Positions 24,407 to 33,118 of a DNA stretch of 64,000 nt are shown here, piece by piece. The notes below the pieces were generated by a model. It was not told the origin of the DNA. It was given only the letters and a program-made list of their open reading frames with translations, and did not search any database. Positions within the stretch are counted from its first letter, which is position 1. Each line of letters starts with the position of its first letter. Origin of the DNA: Flavobacterium daemonense (GTDB lineage: Bacteria > Bacteroidota > Bacteroidia > Flavobacteriales > Flavobacteriaceae); contig NZ_VJYD01000004.1 in the NCBI RefSeq assembly GCF_007341385.1, positions 62,001 through 126,000 of the forward strand, given 5' to 3'. A program made the position numbers and the translations under genes.

Positions 24407-24501
24407 CTTTTTTCAATCGCAAAAAAAAACTAAAATCTGCATGATAAAAGTTAGAAAATCATATTTTTTTCTAAATAAAGTGAAATTTTTCGACCCGAAA
24501 C

Positions 24502-24918
24502 CTAAAAACGGTTAGAAGAAAGATAGTCTTGGAGCATTATCGTTGCAGAAATTTCATCGATCAATCCTTTGTTTTGGCGCTGTTTTTTGCTCAGTCCGCT
24601 GTCGATCATCGTTTGAAAAGCCATTTTTGATGTAAAGCGCTCATCGACACGAACGACTTTCATATCAGGAAAAATATTTGAAAAATGAGTTACAAAACCT
24701 TTTATAATTGATGCACTTTCAGAAGGAAGCCCATTCATTTGTTTTGGTTCGCCAATTAAAACCGCCTCGACTTTCTCTTTGGCAAAATAATCTTTCAAAA
24801 AATCAATTAAAGTATTGGTCGGAATTGTGGTTAAACCCGATGCAATAATCTGCATTTCGTCTGTAACGGCTATTCCGGTGCGTTTTTGTCCGTAGTCTAT
24901 GGAAAGAATTCTTGGCAT
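24502..24918 (-). CDS. ruvX: RuvX/YqgF family Holliday-junction resolvase-like nuclease
   Basis: A 138-residue RNase H-fold protein of the YqgF family, implicated in 16S rRNA 5' processing and in Holliday junction resolution. The motifs are SIDYGQKRTGIAV at the start (first catalytic Asp), LIGEPKQMNGLPSESA, RVDERFTS (Glu) and KGLIDEISATIMLQDYL (last acidic residue). It follows the membrane protein gene by 10 bases on the same strand and may share its transcript. Confidence 0.9.
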   Translation of the reverse strand: MPRILSIDYGQKRTGIAVTDEMQIIASGLTTIPTNTLIDFLKDYFAKEKVEAVLIGEPKQMNGLPSESASIIKGFVTHFSNIFPDMKVVRVDERFTSKMAFQTMIDSGLSKKQRQNKGLIDEISATIMLQDYLSSNRF

Positions 24919-24928
24919 TTTTTTAATT

Positions 24929-25372
24929 TTAAATAAAGAATTTTCTAAATAAGGTCAATAAAAGAAATATTTGTGATAAATGCAAAATTGTACAATATGT
25001 ATAATAAACCCACTTGAGGAAAGTTATTTGTTTTTCATCAACAACTTTACTATACCAAAAACCTCTCAAAAAACCTCCCCTTATCCAGATAAATGGCTCT
25101 CCAAATAATTCGTTATTAATCAAAAAAAATGATCTATTTAATAATAAGGCAACTAATGGTAATGAGTAAATAAAAATTGTTTTAGAATTCGACAAGTAAC
25201 TTAAATCAAAAAACACTAACAAAATGCCAATAATCAAAATTATGACAGCAATTAAAAAGATCTTTTTAAAAATTGAAAACAACTTAATATCCTCAACTAA
25301 TAGATAAATAAAAAAACTAAAAATTGAAACTAAACCTGTTAAAGTGTAAAAATAAATCTCTCCTAAACTCAT
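24929..25372 (-). CDS. Unknown four-helix membrane protein
   Basis: I do not recognise a family. The 147-residue product has about four hydrophobic segments: FYTLTGLVSIFSFFIYLLV, IFLIAVIILIIGILLVFF, IFIYSLPLVALLL, and YCTILHLSQIFLLLTLF. Between the last two lies a short loop, ELFGEPFIWIRGGFLRGFWY. Base use is more AT-rich than that of its neighbours. It ends 10 bases before ruvX and may be cotranscribed. Nothing in the sequence gives a function; a recently acquired or rapidly evolving gene is possible. Confidence 0.6.
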   Translation of the reverse strand: MSLGEIYFYTLTGLVSIFSFFIYLLVEDIKLFSIFKKIFLIAVIILIIGILLVFFDLSYLSNSKTIFIYSLPLVALLLNRSFFLINNELFGEPFIWIRGGFLRGFWYSKVVDEKQITFLKWVYYTYCTILHLSQIFLLLTLFRKFFI

Positions 25373-25504
25373 TTTAATTTTTTTCTTTAATCTCTGGCTG
25401 AAATTCTAATCTAATTACTTCCACAACATTTCCATTTACAAGTACAAATATAAAGCTTTTTGAATCTCTATGCTTTTTAAATAATAAGTTTAAAAACCAA
25501 AAAA

Positions 25505-25530
25505 TCCGCTTTAAAAAACTTCAAAGCGGA
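25505..25530 (-). terminator. Terminator after the PAS gene
   Basis: On the minus strand TCCGCTTT and AAAGCGGA form an 8-bp stem followed by TTTTTT. It is about 35 bases beyond the stop of the PAS gene. Confidence 0.75.
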
Positions 25531-25563
25531 CTTGTCCAAAATATTCAAAACCTAAAAATTCAA

Positions 25564-26199
25564 TTACCTATTAAATAATCTTCTAAAAAAACCTCTTTCC
25601 TCCTCCTCGTCTTCCTCCAACAACTGTTGTTCGTACTGTACGAATTTTGACTGTGATTTTTCATGTTCCAAAATCAATTCCTTGATATATTCAACGTACG
25701 ATCTCTTTTTTTCTTCCAGAAATCCAATTAAATATTTCTCACTAAATTCTACACCACTTGCGGCTTCGATTTGTAAAAGCTTTCTATACAGAGGCTCAAT
25801 GTGAAGCGAAATAACTTCATGCGGTACAGCTTGTCGTCTTCCAAAATAATTGACAATAACACCATTTTCGTCTTTCGCAATTTCAAAATCGGTTATAACC
25901 CAATAATATCGTCCAGATTTCGCCAGGTTTTTTACTATTGCATGAAAATTTTTTCCTTGTTTAAGATTTTCCCAAAGCACCTTAAAAATGACTTTTGGCA
26001 TATCTGGATGTCTGATAATATTATGTGGTTGTCCCATTAATTCATAGTCTTCATAACCTGAAACATCAACAAACACTTCATTGGCATATTCAATAATACC
26101 AAATGCATTTGTTTTACTCATAATAACTTGTGTTTTGTCCCAAGTAACTTCTTTGTCAATTACCGTAATTTTGTTTTGGAGCTGATTTTCATGATTCAT
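25564..26199 (-). CDS. PAS-domain protein, Aer-like sensor without a transmitter domain
   Basis: The 211-residue product has one PAS domain (about residues 25-130). It includes IIEYANEVFVDVSGYEDYELMGQPHNIIRHPDMPK and NLAKSGRYYWVITDFE, which closely resembles the FAD-binding PAS of the aerotaxis receptor Aer. The rest is a helical, highly charged region (about 140-200) that may form a coiled coil, ending in an acidic stretch and RGFFRRLFNR. There is no methyl-accepting, kinase or GGDEF domain. It may sense redox state and act by protein contacts; the partner is unknown. It is a single gene. Confidence 0.8.
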   Translation of the reverse strand: MNHENQLQNKITVIDKEVTWDKTQVIMSKTNAFGIIEYANEVFVDVSGYEDYELMGQPHNIIRHPDMPKVIFKVLWENLKQGKNFHAIVKNLAKSGRYYWVITDFEIAKDENGVIVNYFGRRQAVPHEVISLHIEPLYRKLLQIEAASGVEFSEKYLIGFLEEKKRSYVEYIKELILEHEKSQSKFVQYEQQLLEEDEEEERGFFRRLFNR

Positions 26200-26462
26200 A
26201 TTAACTGCTTATAAAATTTGTTTTTGGAATGGTTGTATCAATTCGTTTCTTAGTTTCTCAGAATTGACGATGCGAAAGTAGCTTGAAGAAAAAAAGCAGA
26301 ATCTGATTTTTGTCATATTATGATAGAAAAAAAACTTATAAAAGATTATTACATGATTTAAAACAATATGAATGTTTTTTTTATTTATCAAATTAAAAAC
26401 AAAATGTTACACATATAACATTTTCAAAAAGGTTTTACTTTTCCGCTTTTCTACAAATACGC

Positions 26463-26470
26463 TATCTTTG
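26463..26470 (+). promoter_or_regulatory. Candidate -7 promoter element for dapD
   Basis: TATCTTTG matches TAnnTTTG, 16 bases before the dapD ATG at 26487. Confidence 0.6.
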
Positions 26471-26486
26471 CCAAAAATTAAAACAT

Positions 26487-27302
26487 ATGAATTCTTTACA
26501 GACTATAATTGAACAAGCTTGGGAAAACAGAGCTTTATTACAAGAAACGGCTACAACTGATGCTATCAGAGAAGTAATCGAATTAGTAGATGCAGGAAAA
26601 TTACGTGTTGCTGAACCAGTTGGTGATAAGTGGCAAGTAAATGAATGGGTAAAAAAAGCGGTTGTAATGTATTTCCCAATTCAAAAAATGGAAACATGGG
26701 AATCTGGTATTTTTGAATACCACGATAAAATGTTGCTGAAAAGAAATTATGCTGAAAAAGGAATTCGTGTAGTACCAAATGCAGTTGCACGTTACGGAGC
26801 TTATATTTCAAGCGGTGTTATCTTAATGCCAAGTTATGTAAATATTGGTGCGTATGTTGACGAAGGAACTATGGTTGATACTTGGGCAACTGTTGGAAGC
26901 TGTGCGCAAATTGGTAAAAACGTACACTTAAGCGGTGGTGTTGGAATTGGCGGTGTTTTAGAGCCATTGCAAGCTGCTCCAGTAATTATTGAAGACGGCG
27001 CATTTATTGGTTCTCGTTGTATTGTTGTTGAGGGTGTTCACGTAGGTAAAGAAGCCGTTCTTGGTGCTAACGTTTGTTTGACTGCTTCAACAAAAATTAT
27101 CGATGTTACGGGTGATGAACCAGTTGAAATGAAAGGTTTTGTTCCTGCACGTTCTGTTGTAATTCCAGGAAGCTACACTAAGAAATTTGCTGCTGGAGAA
27201 TTCCAAGTGCCATGTGCCTTGATTATTGGTACTCGCAAACCATCTACAGATTTAAAAACTTCATTAAATAATGCACTTCGCGAATACGACGTGGCGGTGT
27301 AA
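26487..27302 (+). CDS. dapD: 2,3,4,5-tetrahydropyridine-2,6-dicarboxylate N-succinyltransferase
   Basis: DapD succinylates tetrahydrodipicolinate in the lysine and diaminopimelate pathway, so it serves both protein and cell-wall synthesis. The 271-residue length matches E. coli DapD (274). Visible features are RVAEPVGDKWQVNEWVKKAVVMYF, RVVPNAVARYGAYIS, the beta-helix segments YVNIGAYVDEGTMVDTWATVGSCAQIG, HLSGGVGIGGVLEPLQA, and the C-terminal KTSLNNALREYDVAV. It is a single gene with a clear promoter motif and terminator. Confidence 0.96.
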   Translation: MNSLQTIIEQAWENRALLQETATTDAIREVIELVDAGKLRVAEPVGDKWQVNEWVKKAVVMYFPIQKMETWESGIFEYHDKMLLKRNYAEKGIRVVPNAVARYGAYISSGVILMPSYVNIGAYVDEGTMVDTWATVGSCAQIGKNVHLSGGVGIGGVLEPLQAAPVIIEDGAFIGSRCIVVEGVHVGKEAVLGANVCLTASTKIIDVTGDEPVEMKGFVPARSVVIPGSYTKKFAAGEFQVPCALIIGTRKPSTDLKTSLNNALREYDVAV

Positions 27303-27324
27303 ATTTTAAAGAATCCAATTTATT

Positions 27325-27366
27325 AATCCAAATTCCAATTATTATATTGGAATTTGGATTTTTTTT
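27325..27366 (+). terminator. Terminator after dapD
   Basis: A perfect 15-bp stem, AATCCAAATTCCAAT against ATTGGAATTTGGATT, with a 6-base loop and a T run. It lies 22 bases after the stop. Confidence 0.85.
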
Positions 27367-27477
27367 TGCAAAATCAGAAAAAAAAATTATACTATTGCAC
27401 AAAATTTACAAGCAATACATTTATATACTAAATAGAAGAAAAAAAAAGAATATATATACGATTTCAAACTGCAGTTT

Positions 27478-28227
27478 ATGTCAAAAGAAACTAAAAAATT
27501 ATCGGTTATTATATTAACTTATAATGAAGAATCACATATTACCGATGCTATTCGCTCTGTAACATTTGCAGACGAAATAATTGTTTTAGATTCTCATAGC
27601 ACGGATTCAACTGCTGAAATTGTTACTAATTTAGGAGTTCAGCTTCTTTTTAGAAAGTTTGACAATTATTGCAATCAAAGAAATCACGCAATTGACGCCG
27701 CAAAAGGTGACTGGATTCTGTTTCTTGATGCCGACGAAAGAGTTACACCCGAATTGAGAGACGAAATTTTAGAAAGCATAAATTCAAATAAATCTGATGC
27801 TTATAGAATTTGGTTTCCGCACTTTTTTATGGATCGTTTTTTATTTCATTATACCGACAAAGTAACGCGTTTGATGAAAAATGAAAATCTTCGTTTTGAA
27901 AATGAAGTACACGAAAAATTGGTTGTAAAATCGAAACCTCCTGTATTAAAAAATTATATGATACATTATACTTATAAAGGACTTTTCAACTTTATAAGCA
28001 AAAAAGACAAATATGCTTGGTTTCAGGCAAAAATGTCACATGAAAAAGGAAAAAAAGCAACGCTTTTTCACTTATTCTTCAAACCATTTTACCGTTTTTT
28101 CCATACTTACTTTGTAAAAAGAGTTTACCTTGATGGAGTTCCGGGATTAGCAGCAGCATCAATAGATGCGTACGGAGTTTTTTCTAGATATGCAAAAATG
28201 GTATTATTTGAAAAAGGCCTAAAATAA
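27478..28227 (+). CDS. Family 2 glycosyltransferase (WaaE/KdtX-like)
   Basis: A 249-residue GT-A fold protein. The N-terminal nucleotide-sugar site is LSVIILTYNEESHITDAI. It then has ADEIIVLDSHSTDSTAEI, and WILFLDADERVTPEL contains the DxD metal motif. The order and the DNYCNQRNHAIDAAKGDW block resemble WaaE/KdtX enzymes that add a glucose to the LPS inner core. The C-terminal region is basic and amphipathic, typical of membrane association. It is first in a cluster of envelope-sugar genes; the sugar and acceptor are not known. Confidence 0.85.
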   Translation: MSKETKKLSVIILTYNEESHITDAIRSVTFADEIIVLDSHSTDSTAEIVTNLGVQLLFRKFDNYCNQRNHAIDAAKGDWILFLDADERVTPELRDEILESINSNKSDAYRIWFPHFFMDRFLFHYTDKVTRLMKNENLRFENEVHEKLVVKSKPPVLKNYMIHYTYKGLFNFISKKDKYAWFQAKMSHEKGKKATLFHLFFKPFYRFFHTYFVKRVYLDGVPGLAAASIDAYGVFSRYAKMVLFEKGLK

Positions 28228-28944
28228 TTTTAATTTTCCAAATCGTACTTTCAATTTAAACACTATCAAATTGTCTAGACCTTTGATGTCTATACGTTTG
28301 ATTTCATATTTATCTTTAAACGGAAAAGTATTTGGTCGATTACCGATTTTTAATCCAAATTTCATTTTATTTTCATTAATTGTTGTTTTGAAATTTGCAT
28401 TTTCGGAGCCTTCTTTTGGATAATTCCCATACGGGTATGCAAGTGCTGGAAATACATCCAGATTATAATTTCCAATTATCTCTTCACACTTCAAAAAATC
28501 ATTTTCAATTTCTGACTTGCTCAGCGTTTGATATCTGTTATGTGCATAAGAATGATAACCAAGTTCAATAATGTGACGCGGCAATTCTTTTAATTGCTCG
28601 ATCGTCATAATTTTCTGTTCTGGTTCTCCTGTTTTTTTTTGCCATGAATCTGTTTTTCCAATATATTGGAAAGGAATAAAAAAACTGGCTTTCAATTTGT
28701 ATTTTTCTAAAAGAGGCAAGGCATAAACCAACTGATTTTCGGTAACATCATCAAATGTCAGAATAATGCTCTTTTGAGGAATTGCCTCCATTTTTTCTAA
28801 CTCAGAAAAATGAAATGTCTTGTAATTATTGTCTTTTAAGTATTGAAATTGTCTCTCTAAATTTTGTACCGAAACTGTCAATTTATTACAATCTGAAGCA
28901 GATTGGCACACATTGTGATACATTAAAATTGGTAATTTAGACAT
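28219..28944 (-). CDS. Polysaccharide deacetylase family protein
   Basis: This 241-residue protein has the NodB-type fold of family 4 carbohydrate esterases. The motifs are LPILMYHNV, IILTFDDVTENQLVYALPLLEKY (metal aspartate pair TFDD), KASFFIPF and ELGYHSYAHNRY (HSxxH metal site). These enzymes remove N-acetyl groups from sugars. There is no signal peptide, so the substrate could be a cytosolic precursor of the LPS core. It is antiparallel between two glycosyltransferases and overlaps the end of the first by 9 bases, so its product is likely part of the same process. Confidence 0.85.
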   Translation of the reverse strand: MSKLPILMYHNVCQSASDCNKLTVSVQNLERQFQYLKDNNYKTFHFSELEKMEAIPQKSIILTFDDVTENQLVYALPLLEKYKLKASFFIPFQYIGKTDSWQKKTGEPEQKIMTIEQLKELPRHIIELGYHSYAHNRYQTLSKSEIENDFLKCEEIIGNYNLDVFPALAYPYGNYPKEGSENANFKTTINENKMKFGLKIGNRPNTFPFKDKYEIKRIDIKGLDNLIVFKLKVRFGKLKLF

Positions 28945-28981
28945 TTTATTTAATTTTCGACAAAGTTATGCTTTTTAACAT

Positions 28982-28989
28982 TATTTTTG
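28982..28989 (+). promoter_or_regulatory. Candidate -7 promoter element for the 29008 glycosyltransferase
   Basis: TATTTTTG matches TAnnTTTG. A transcript would start at about 28993. This argues against the TTG at 28987 as a start codon, because it lies inside the motif, and favours the GTG at 29008. Confidence 0.5.
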
Positions 28990-29007
28990 GCGAAAAAATC
29001 AGAAATC

Positions 29008-29757
29008 GTGTTGGCGGAAAAAATAAGCATCATCTCGCTTTGTTACAATGACGAGACCTACATAAAAAAACATTTTGAGAATTTATCCTTTGCCAATGAA
29101 ATCATTTTAATTGACAATAACAGCACGGACAAAAGTGTTGAAATTGCAACAGAATTGGGTGCTACGGTTATGCCGCAAGGAAATAATTTCAAAGCTGACT
29201 GTATTAAATCGGCAATTGAATCTGCAAAAAATAATTGGATAGTTTTAGTTAGCTGCACCGATCATCTTCCGCAGGGACTTATCAATGAAATATGTTCTGA
29301 AATTTCTAAGCCCAAAACTGCTGCTAGCTACTATTCTGGCCAGACATTGCTTTTCTTTGGGAAAATAATCAAATATGGTGTGTTTTTAGGCAGAAAGAAA
29401 CTTCTTCTTTTCGATAAAACGAGACATACCTATACGCAAAGTGTTGATAAAAGCTTTTTTAAACGACCAAAACTTTTTAAAAACAAGATCGAATCTTTTG
29501 CTTACAAAAACTTCGACGATTTCAGCAACAGACTTAATGTTATTCGAAAAGAAGAAGCTATGGTTTTGTTTAAAAGAAACAAAAGACCCAATATTTATCA
29601 CTTTTTTATAAAACCACTCTTCACTTTTATTGATCAATATTTTCTAAAATTAGGTTTTCTTAATGGCCGAGAAGGATTTATTTTAGCGTATATATGTGCT
29701 TTTTCTATAGTAAAACGTTATTACCTTTTATGGCTGGCATATCGTAATATGGATTGA
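29008..29757 (+). CDS. Family 2 glycosyltransferase
   Basis: A GT-A protein with ISIISLCYNDETYIKKHFENL, ANEIILIDNNSTDKSVEIATELGA and NNWIVLVSCTDHLPQGL, where the usual DxD is replaced by SCTDH. The loss of a clear DxD suggests altered metal use or a changed mechanism. The frame is open from a TTG at 28987, but that codon lies inside a promoter motif. I start at GTG 29008 (then TTG 29011), which gives about 249 residues; no in-frame ATG exists near the conserved first strand. The C-terminal half (KNKRPNIYHFFIKPLFTFIDQYFLKLGFLNG) resembles that of the 27478 protein, so the two are probable paralogues. Confidence 0.75.
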   Translation: MLAEKISIISLCYNDETYIKKHFENLSFANEIILIDNNSTDKSVEIATELGATVMPQGNNFKADCIKSAIESAKNNWIVLVSCTDHLPQGLINEICSEISKPKTAASYYSGQTLLFFGKIIKYGVFLGRKKLLLFDKTRHTYTQSVDKSFFKRPKLFKNKIESFAYKNFDDFSNRLNVIRKEEAMVLFKRNKRPNIYHFFIKPLFTFIDQYFLKLGFLNGREGFILAYICAFSIVKRYYLLWLAYRNMD

Positions 29758-29819
29758 TTTATCAGCACATTTTTAAAAACTAAAAAAACCAAATTTCCAA
29801 GCACACAAATTCTATTAAA

Positions 29820-30887
29820 ATGAAAATATTAATTATACAGCAAAAAAGAATTGGAGACGTTTTATTAAGTTCTATCCTTTGCAATAGCTTAAAACAAGCA
29901 CATCCAGATGCTACAATAGATTTTATGTGTTATCCTAATTGCAAGGATGTTTTACTTGGAAACCCAAATATTGATTCGATTATAGTACTTCCAAATGAAA
30001 TCAGAAAATCATATTCATCATTATTTAGGTTCTTTTTTGAAATCAGAGCCAAAAAATATGATGTACTAATAGATGTTTACGGAAAATTAGAAACCAATTT
30101 GATCACTTTATTTTCTGGTGCAAATACTAAAATTTCGTATTACAAATGGTACTCTTCTTTATTTTACAATCATAATCTTCATCGAATCCCTAAAGAGACC
30201 AAAACAAAATTTGGTCAGGCAATCGACAATAGGCTTTTGTTGTTGCAACCATTAAATCTGGATGAAAATTCAATTAATCCATATCCAAAATTATACGTTG
30301 ATCCAAAAGAAAATGAAGAAGCAGTAGTTTTATTCCAAAAACACAATGTTGACAGAAGCAAGAAAATTGTTATGATCAGTCTTTTAGGAAGTGAAAAGAT
30401 AAAAACATATCCTTTGGAATATATGGCTGAGACAGTAGAATTTATCAGTCAGAGCAGCGATGCCGAAATATTATTCAATTATTTCCCAAGTCAAATAGAA
30501 GACGCTCAAAAAATCTACAATCTTTGTTCTGCAGAAACACAGAAAAAAATACATTTTGATTTATTAGCTGGCAACTTGAGCTCGTTTATCGCTATAATGG
30601 ATTTGTGCGATGTTATTATTGGAAATGACGGAGGCGCAATAAATATGGCTAAAGCATTAAACAAACCTTCGTTCACTATTTTTTCTCCTCATGTCGACAA
30701 AAATGACTGGGCGACTTTTGAAGATGGAAAACAGAATATTTCTGTTCACTTAAATGACTTTAAACCTGAGCTTTTTAAAGAATTAGGAGATAAAGAAGTA
30801 AAACCTAACACACTTCAATTGTATACTGAATTTACTCCCGATTTGTTTAAAGATCAAATATTGTATTTTTTAAATCAGCACCTGTAA
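29820..30887 (+). CDS. Family 9 glycosyltransferase (heptosyltransferase-like)
   Basis: The 355-residue product has the GT-B layout of ADP-heptose:LPS heptosyltransferases. The N-terminal part has MKILIIQQKRIGDVLLSSILCNSLKQAHPDA and VLIDVYGKLETNLITLFSGA. The C-terminal part has MDLCDVIIGNDGGAINMAKALNKPSFTIFSPH, equivalent to the conserved D-GG-xH region for nucleotide-sugar binding. It likely extends the inner core of lipooligosaccharide in the cytosol. It lies 62 bases after the preceding glycosyltransferase on the same strand. Confidence 0.88.
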   Translation: MKILIIQQKRIGDVLLSSILCNSLKQAHPDATIDFMCYPNCKDVLLGNPNIDSIIVLPNEIRKSYSSLFRFFFEIRAKKYDVLIDVYGKLETNLITLFSGANTKISYYKWYSSLFYNHNLHRIPKETKTKFGQAIDNRLLLLQPLNLDENSINPYPKLYVDPKENEEAVVLFQKHNVDRSKKIVMISLLGSEKIKTYPLEYMAETVEFISQSSDAEILFNYFPSQIEDAQKIYNLCSAETQKKIHFDLLAGNLSSFIAIMDLCDVIIGNDGGAINMAKALNKPSFTIFSPHVDKNDWATFEDGKQNISVHLNDFKPELFKELGDKEVKPNTLQLYTEFTPDLFKDQILYFLNQHL

Positions 30888-30918
30888 ATTAAAGTCTCAA
30901 AAAGCAAAGACAAAAGTC

Positions 30919-31692
30919 TTATGCTGCTTTTTTCCAGAATTTCAATTTCTTTTTAAGTCTGTGCTTTCTGGCAAATTTTTCTTGAAAATCACAAGTTTGC
31001 GCCCACATTTGTTCGAAAATCTCAGCTTCTGATTTATCCATATAAAGCTTAGAATATTCGTTACTCATTACGGCAATCATTTCTTTTTCAGGAGTCAAAC
31101 GTCTTAAATTATGCATTCTTTGTTCGAAATTCATACTTTCATGAAAGTTCATTCGGTTCAAATCGACTAAAAAGAATTCATATTTGCCTTCTGCGACCTT
31201 TTTTATCAAAGTATTTCCAGGAGAATGATCTAGAAACTCAATTCCTTTTTCATGAAGGTCAAAAGAAAATCGTGTAAATTGCCTTAAAATATTATCTCCA
31301 TCAGGGTAATCCGGAATTAAAATCAATTCTCTATAAGTCAATTCGGTTACTAAATGTTCACTCACATAATAACTGTCATTCAAACCCAACAAATTATAAT
31401 TTTCTACAAATGCAATTGGTTCAGGAGTTCCAATACCTTTACTCAGCAAGAATGTAGCGTATTCATAGGAACGCTCTGCTTTTGATTTTCGAAAAAACCT
31501 ATAGACAACCTTATTTATTAAATTAGGAACCTTAAATGACTTAATATTAATTGTCTTACCATCAAGTTCAAATAACTTTATAATGTTACGTTGTCCATTG
31601 CCAAAAATAGTTCCTGCTGTATTAAAATCTCTAGTAATACCAAGAACCGATGAAATTGAGCTGATAAAAACGGGACTTATTCTAAAATTCAT
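30919..31692 (-). CDS. Lipopolysaccharide kinase (InaA/KdkA-like) family protein
   Basis: This 257-residue protein has a small eukaryotic-type kinase fold of the RfaP/InaA/KdkA group, which phosphorylates Kdo or heptose in the LPS inner core. Visible are a glycine-poor N-lobe with INIKSFKVP (candidate ATP lysine) and the catalytic-loop motif IEFLDHSPGNTL. The metal-binding motif is FLVDLNRMNF, corresponding to DFG. The C-terminus is very basic (RKHRLKKKLKFWKK). It converges on the heptosyltransferase-like gene, in keeping with a core-modification role. The exact target is not known. Confidence 0.8.
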   Translation of the reverse strand: MNFRISPVFISSISSVLGITRDFNTAGTIFGNGQRNIIKLFELDGKTINIKSFKVPNLINKVVYRFFRKSKAERSYEYATFLLSKGIGTPEPIAFVENYNLLGLNDSYYVSEHLVTELTYRELILIPDYPDGDNILRQFTRFSFDLHEKGIEFLDHSPGNTLIKKVAEGKYEFFLVDLNRMNFHESMNFEQRMHNLRRLTPEKEMIAVMSNEYSKLYMDKSEAEIFEQMWAQTCDFQEKFARKHRLKKKLKFWKKAA

Positions 31693-32140
31693 TTGTGACT
31701 TTTTATAATCAACAAAATTGCGATAAACACTTCAAATGAATATGATTTTTTCATAGTCAATTAAACTGCAATATCGTTATCTTGTTACAATTTGTTTTTG
31801 TTTAACTTATCAAAACACATAATTTTTCCTTAAAAAACGTATTTTTCAATTTAGAAAACGGGCATTTTATCTTAATATTATTTTAAAGTAAATTAAATAT
31901 GCTCCTAAATATGTTTTTATTTTAGACATTTAAAAAACAAAAAGGTTTAATTCAAAAATAAAAAAAACACAACTCAGCCCCCTAATACCTGATTATCCAA
32001 GCATTACAATCAAAAAAAAACAAACGCTACGCAACATTCTGAAACTATAAAAGCAGGCTAAAATTAAATTTTGGCATTAAAAAAATTCAGAATTTCTTCA
32101 AAATTATTTTTATAGGAGAATAAATTTAAACAATAATTCT
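31693..32140. other. AT-rich intergenic region within the LPS cluster
   Basis: About 450 bases of strongly AT-rich sequence with homopolymer A and T runs. No reading frame, hairpin, repeat or clear promoter motif was found beyond what AT-rich DNA gives by chance. It separates two minus-strand genes and presumably contains the start signals of the 30919-31692 gene. Confidence 0.5.
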
Positions 32141-32923
32141 TTAAAATTTGTCAATTATAGGTTTCCAAAAATCAATGACTTTTGGCTTATTTATTCCATG
32201 ACAACCAAAAGGAAGTTCATTGTTGGTCAATTTCATTCCGATATTTGGTTTTCGGTCTAACGCAAAATAAATAGCTTCTTTATAACCTGGAATTTTAAAA
32301 TTTCTCTCAAATTCTGGCGCTTTAAGTGACCAAAAAACATCTTCTATGGCGTAGATTTTCTTTTTTTCTTCTTTCAGAAAATCAGAAATAAACTGTTGGT
32401 ATTTTTTTGCAATTACATAATGCGATGCCACTTTACGCAAAGAGAAACCACCGTTTCCAGACTTATAAAAAATCTGATGTCTTTCCTGTTTTTTCTTAGA
32501 CAGCTTTCGAACCATCTTATGATAGTATTTCAAAAACAAAGTATCTTCTGGAGTAGCAAGCCAAGGCGCACCAATGTAGTCATATCCTTTTTCGCACCAT
32601 TTTGCTAAATCATTCTTGAAAACAAAAGCGTCTAACTGGTAAATTAAAATATACTCGGAGTCTAAAAAACTTTCATAAAAAATTGGCGAAAGTAAAAGTT
32701 CATTATAGCCGTCTATAGAAGTAAAATATCGTTTCGGAAAACTTTTGGCTGTAATATTAGCAGATGCATCAGTCAAATAAGCATGATTTAACCCTTCTGG
32801 ATGCACAATTACAATCTCATAATCTTTTAAGACTTTACAGCATTGCAAAAACGATTTTTCTTCAAGTTCACCAAAATATTCCTTGTACACAGGAACAACT
32901 ACTTTTACAAGATTTTTAGACAT
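32141..32923 (-). CDS. DUF5672 family protein (probable glycosyltransferase)
   Basis: A 260-residue protein beginning VKVVVPVYKEYFGELEEKSFLQCCKVL. It has YILIYQLDAFVFKNDLAKWCEKGYDYIGAPWLA, an LDA-type acidic motif reminiscent of a DxD site, and NGGFSLRKV, typical of several glycosyltransferases. I recognise it as the DUF5672 group, which occurs in polysaccharide clusters. The WSLKAPEFERNFKIPGYKEAIYFALD segment and PFGCHGINKP near the end are also family features. The role is inferred from the neighbours: core or O-linked sugar addition. Confidence 0.78.
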   Translation of the reverse strand: MSKNLVKVVVPVYKEYFGELEEKSFLQCCKVLKDYEIVIVHPEGLNHAYLTDASANITAKSFPKRYFTSIDGYNELLLSPIFYESFLDSEYILIYQLDAFVFKNDLAKWCEKGYDYIGAPWLATPEDTLFLKYYHKMVRKLSKKKQERHQIFYKSGNGGFSLRKVASHYVIAKKYQQFISDFLKEEKKKIYAIEDVFWSLKAPEFERNFKIPGYKEAIYFALDRKPNIGMKLTNNELPFGCHGINKPKVIDFWKPIIDKF

Positions 32924-33090
32924 GTCGTGATTTAGATTAACTACTATTTTTGGGAGTAAATTTTGAACTTAAAAAAACTAAATCCAATTTTCTCTCTCCG
33001 ATATTCAACGTAACAACAAAAATAATCTTATAAATTACAAAAAACTTGATATTGTAAATTAAATTTTAACTTTTTACCAAATAGAAAGAT

Positions 33091-33098
33091 TAATTTTG
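33091..33098 (+). promoter_or_regulatory. Candidate -7 promoter element for the tsaC/sua5 gene
   Basis: TAATTTTG matches TAnnTTTG, 20 bases before the ATG at 33119. Confidence 0.58.
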
Positions 33099-33118
33099 CT
33101 GCATAATACATTTTTACA

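Noticed and set aside
25373..25500. A protein-like minus-strand stretch (FVLVNGNVVEVIRLEF) before the 24929-25372 gene
   Set aside because: It has no usable start codon before an in-frame stop and runs through the PAS terminator hairpin, so it cannot be a gene as it stands; a decayed relative is possible but unsupported.
26209..26391. A 60-residue minus-strand frame upstream of dapD
   Set aside because: It is low-complexity Phe/Ile/Lys text in very AT-rich DNA, has no start context and overlaps the spacer between the PAS gene and dapD.
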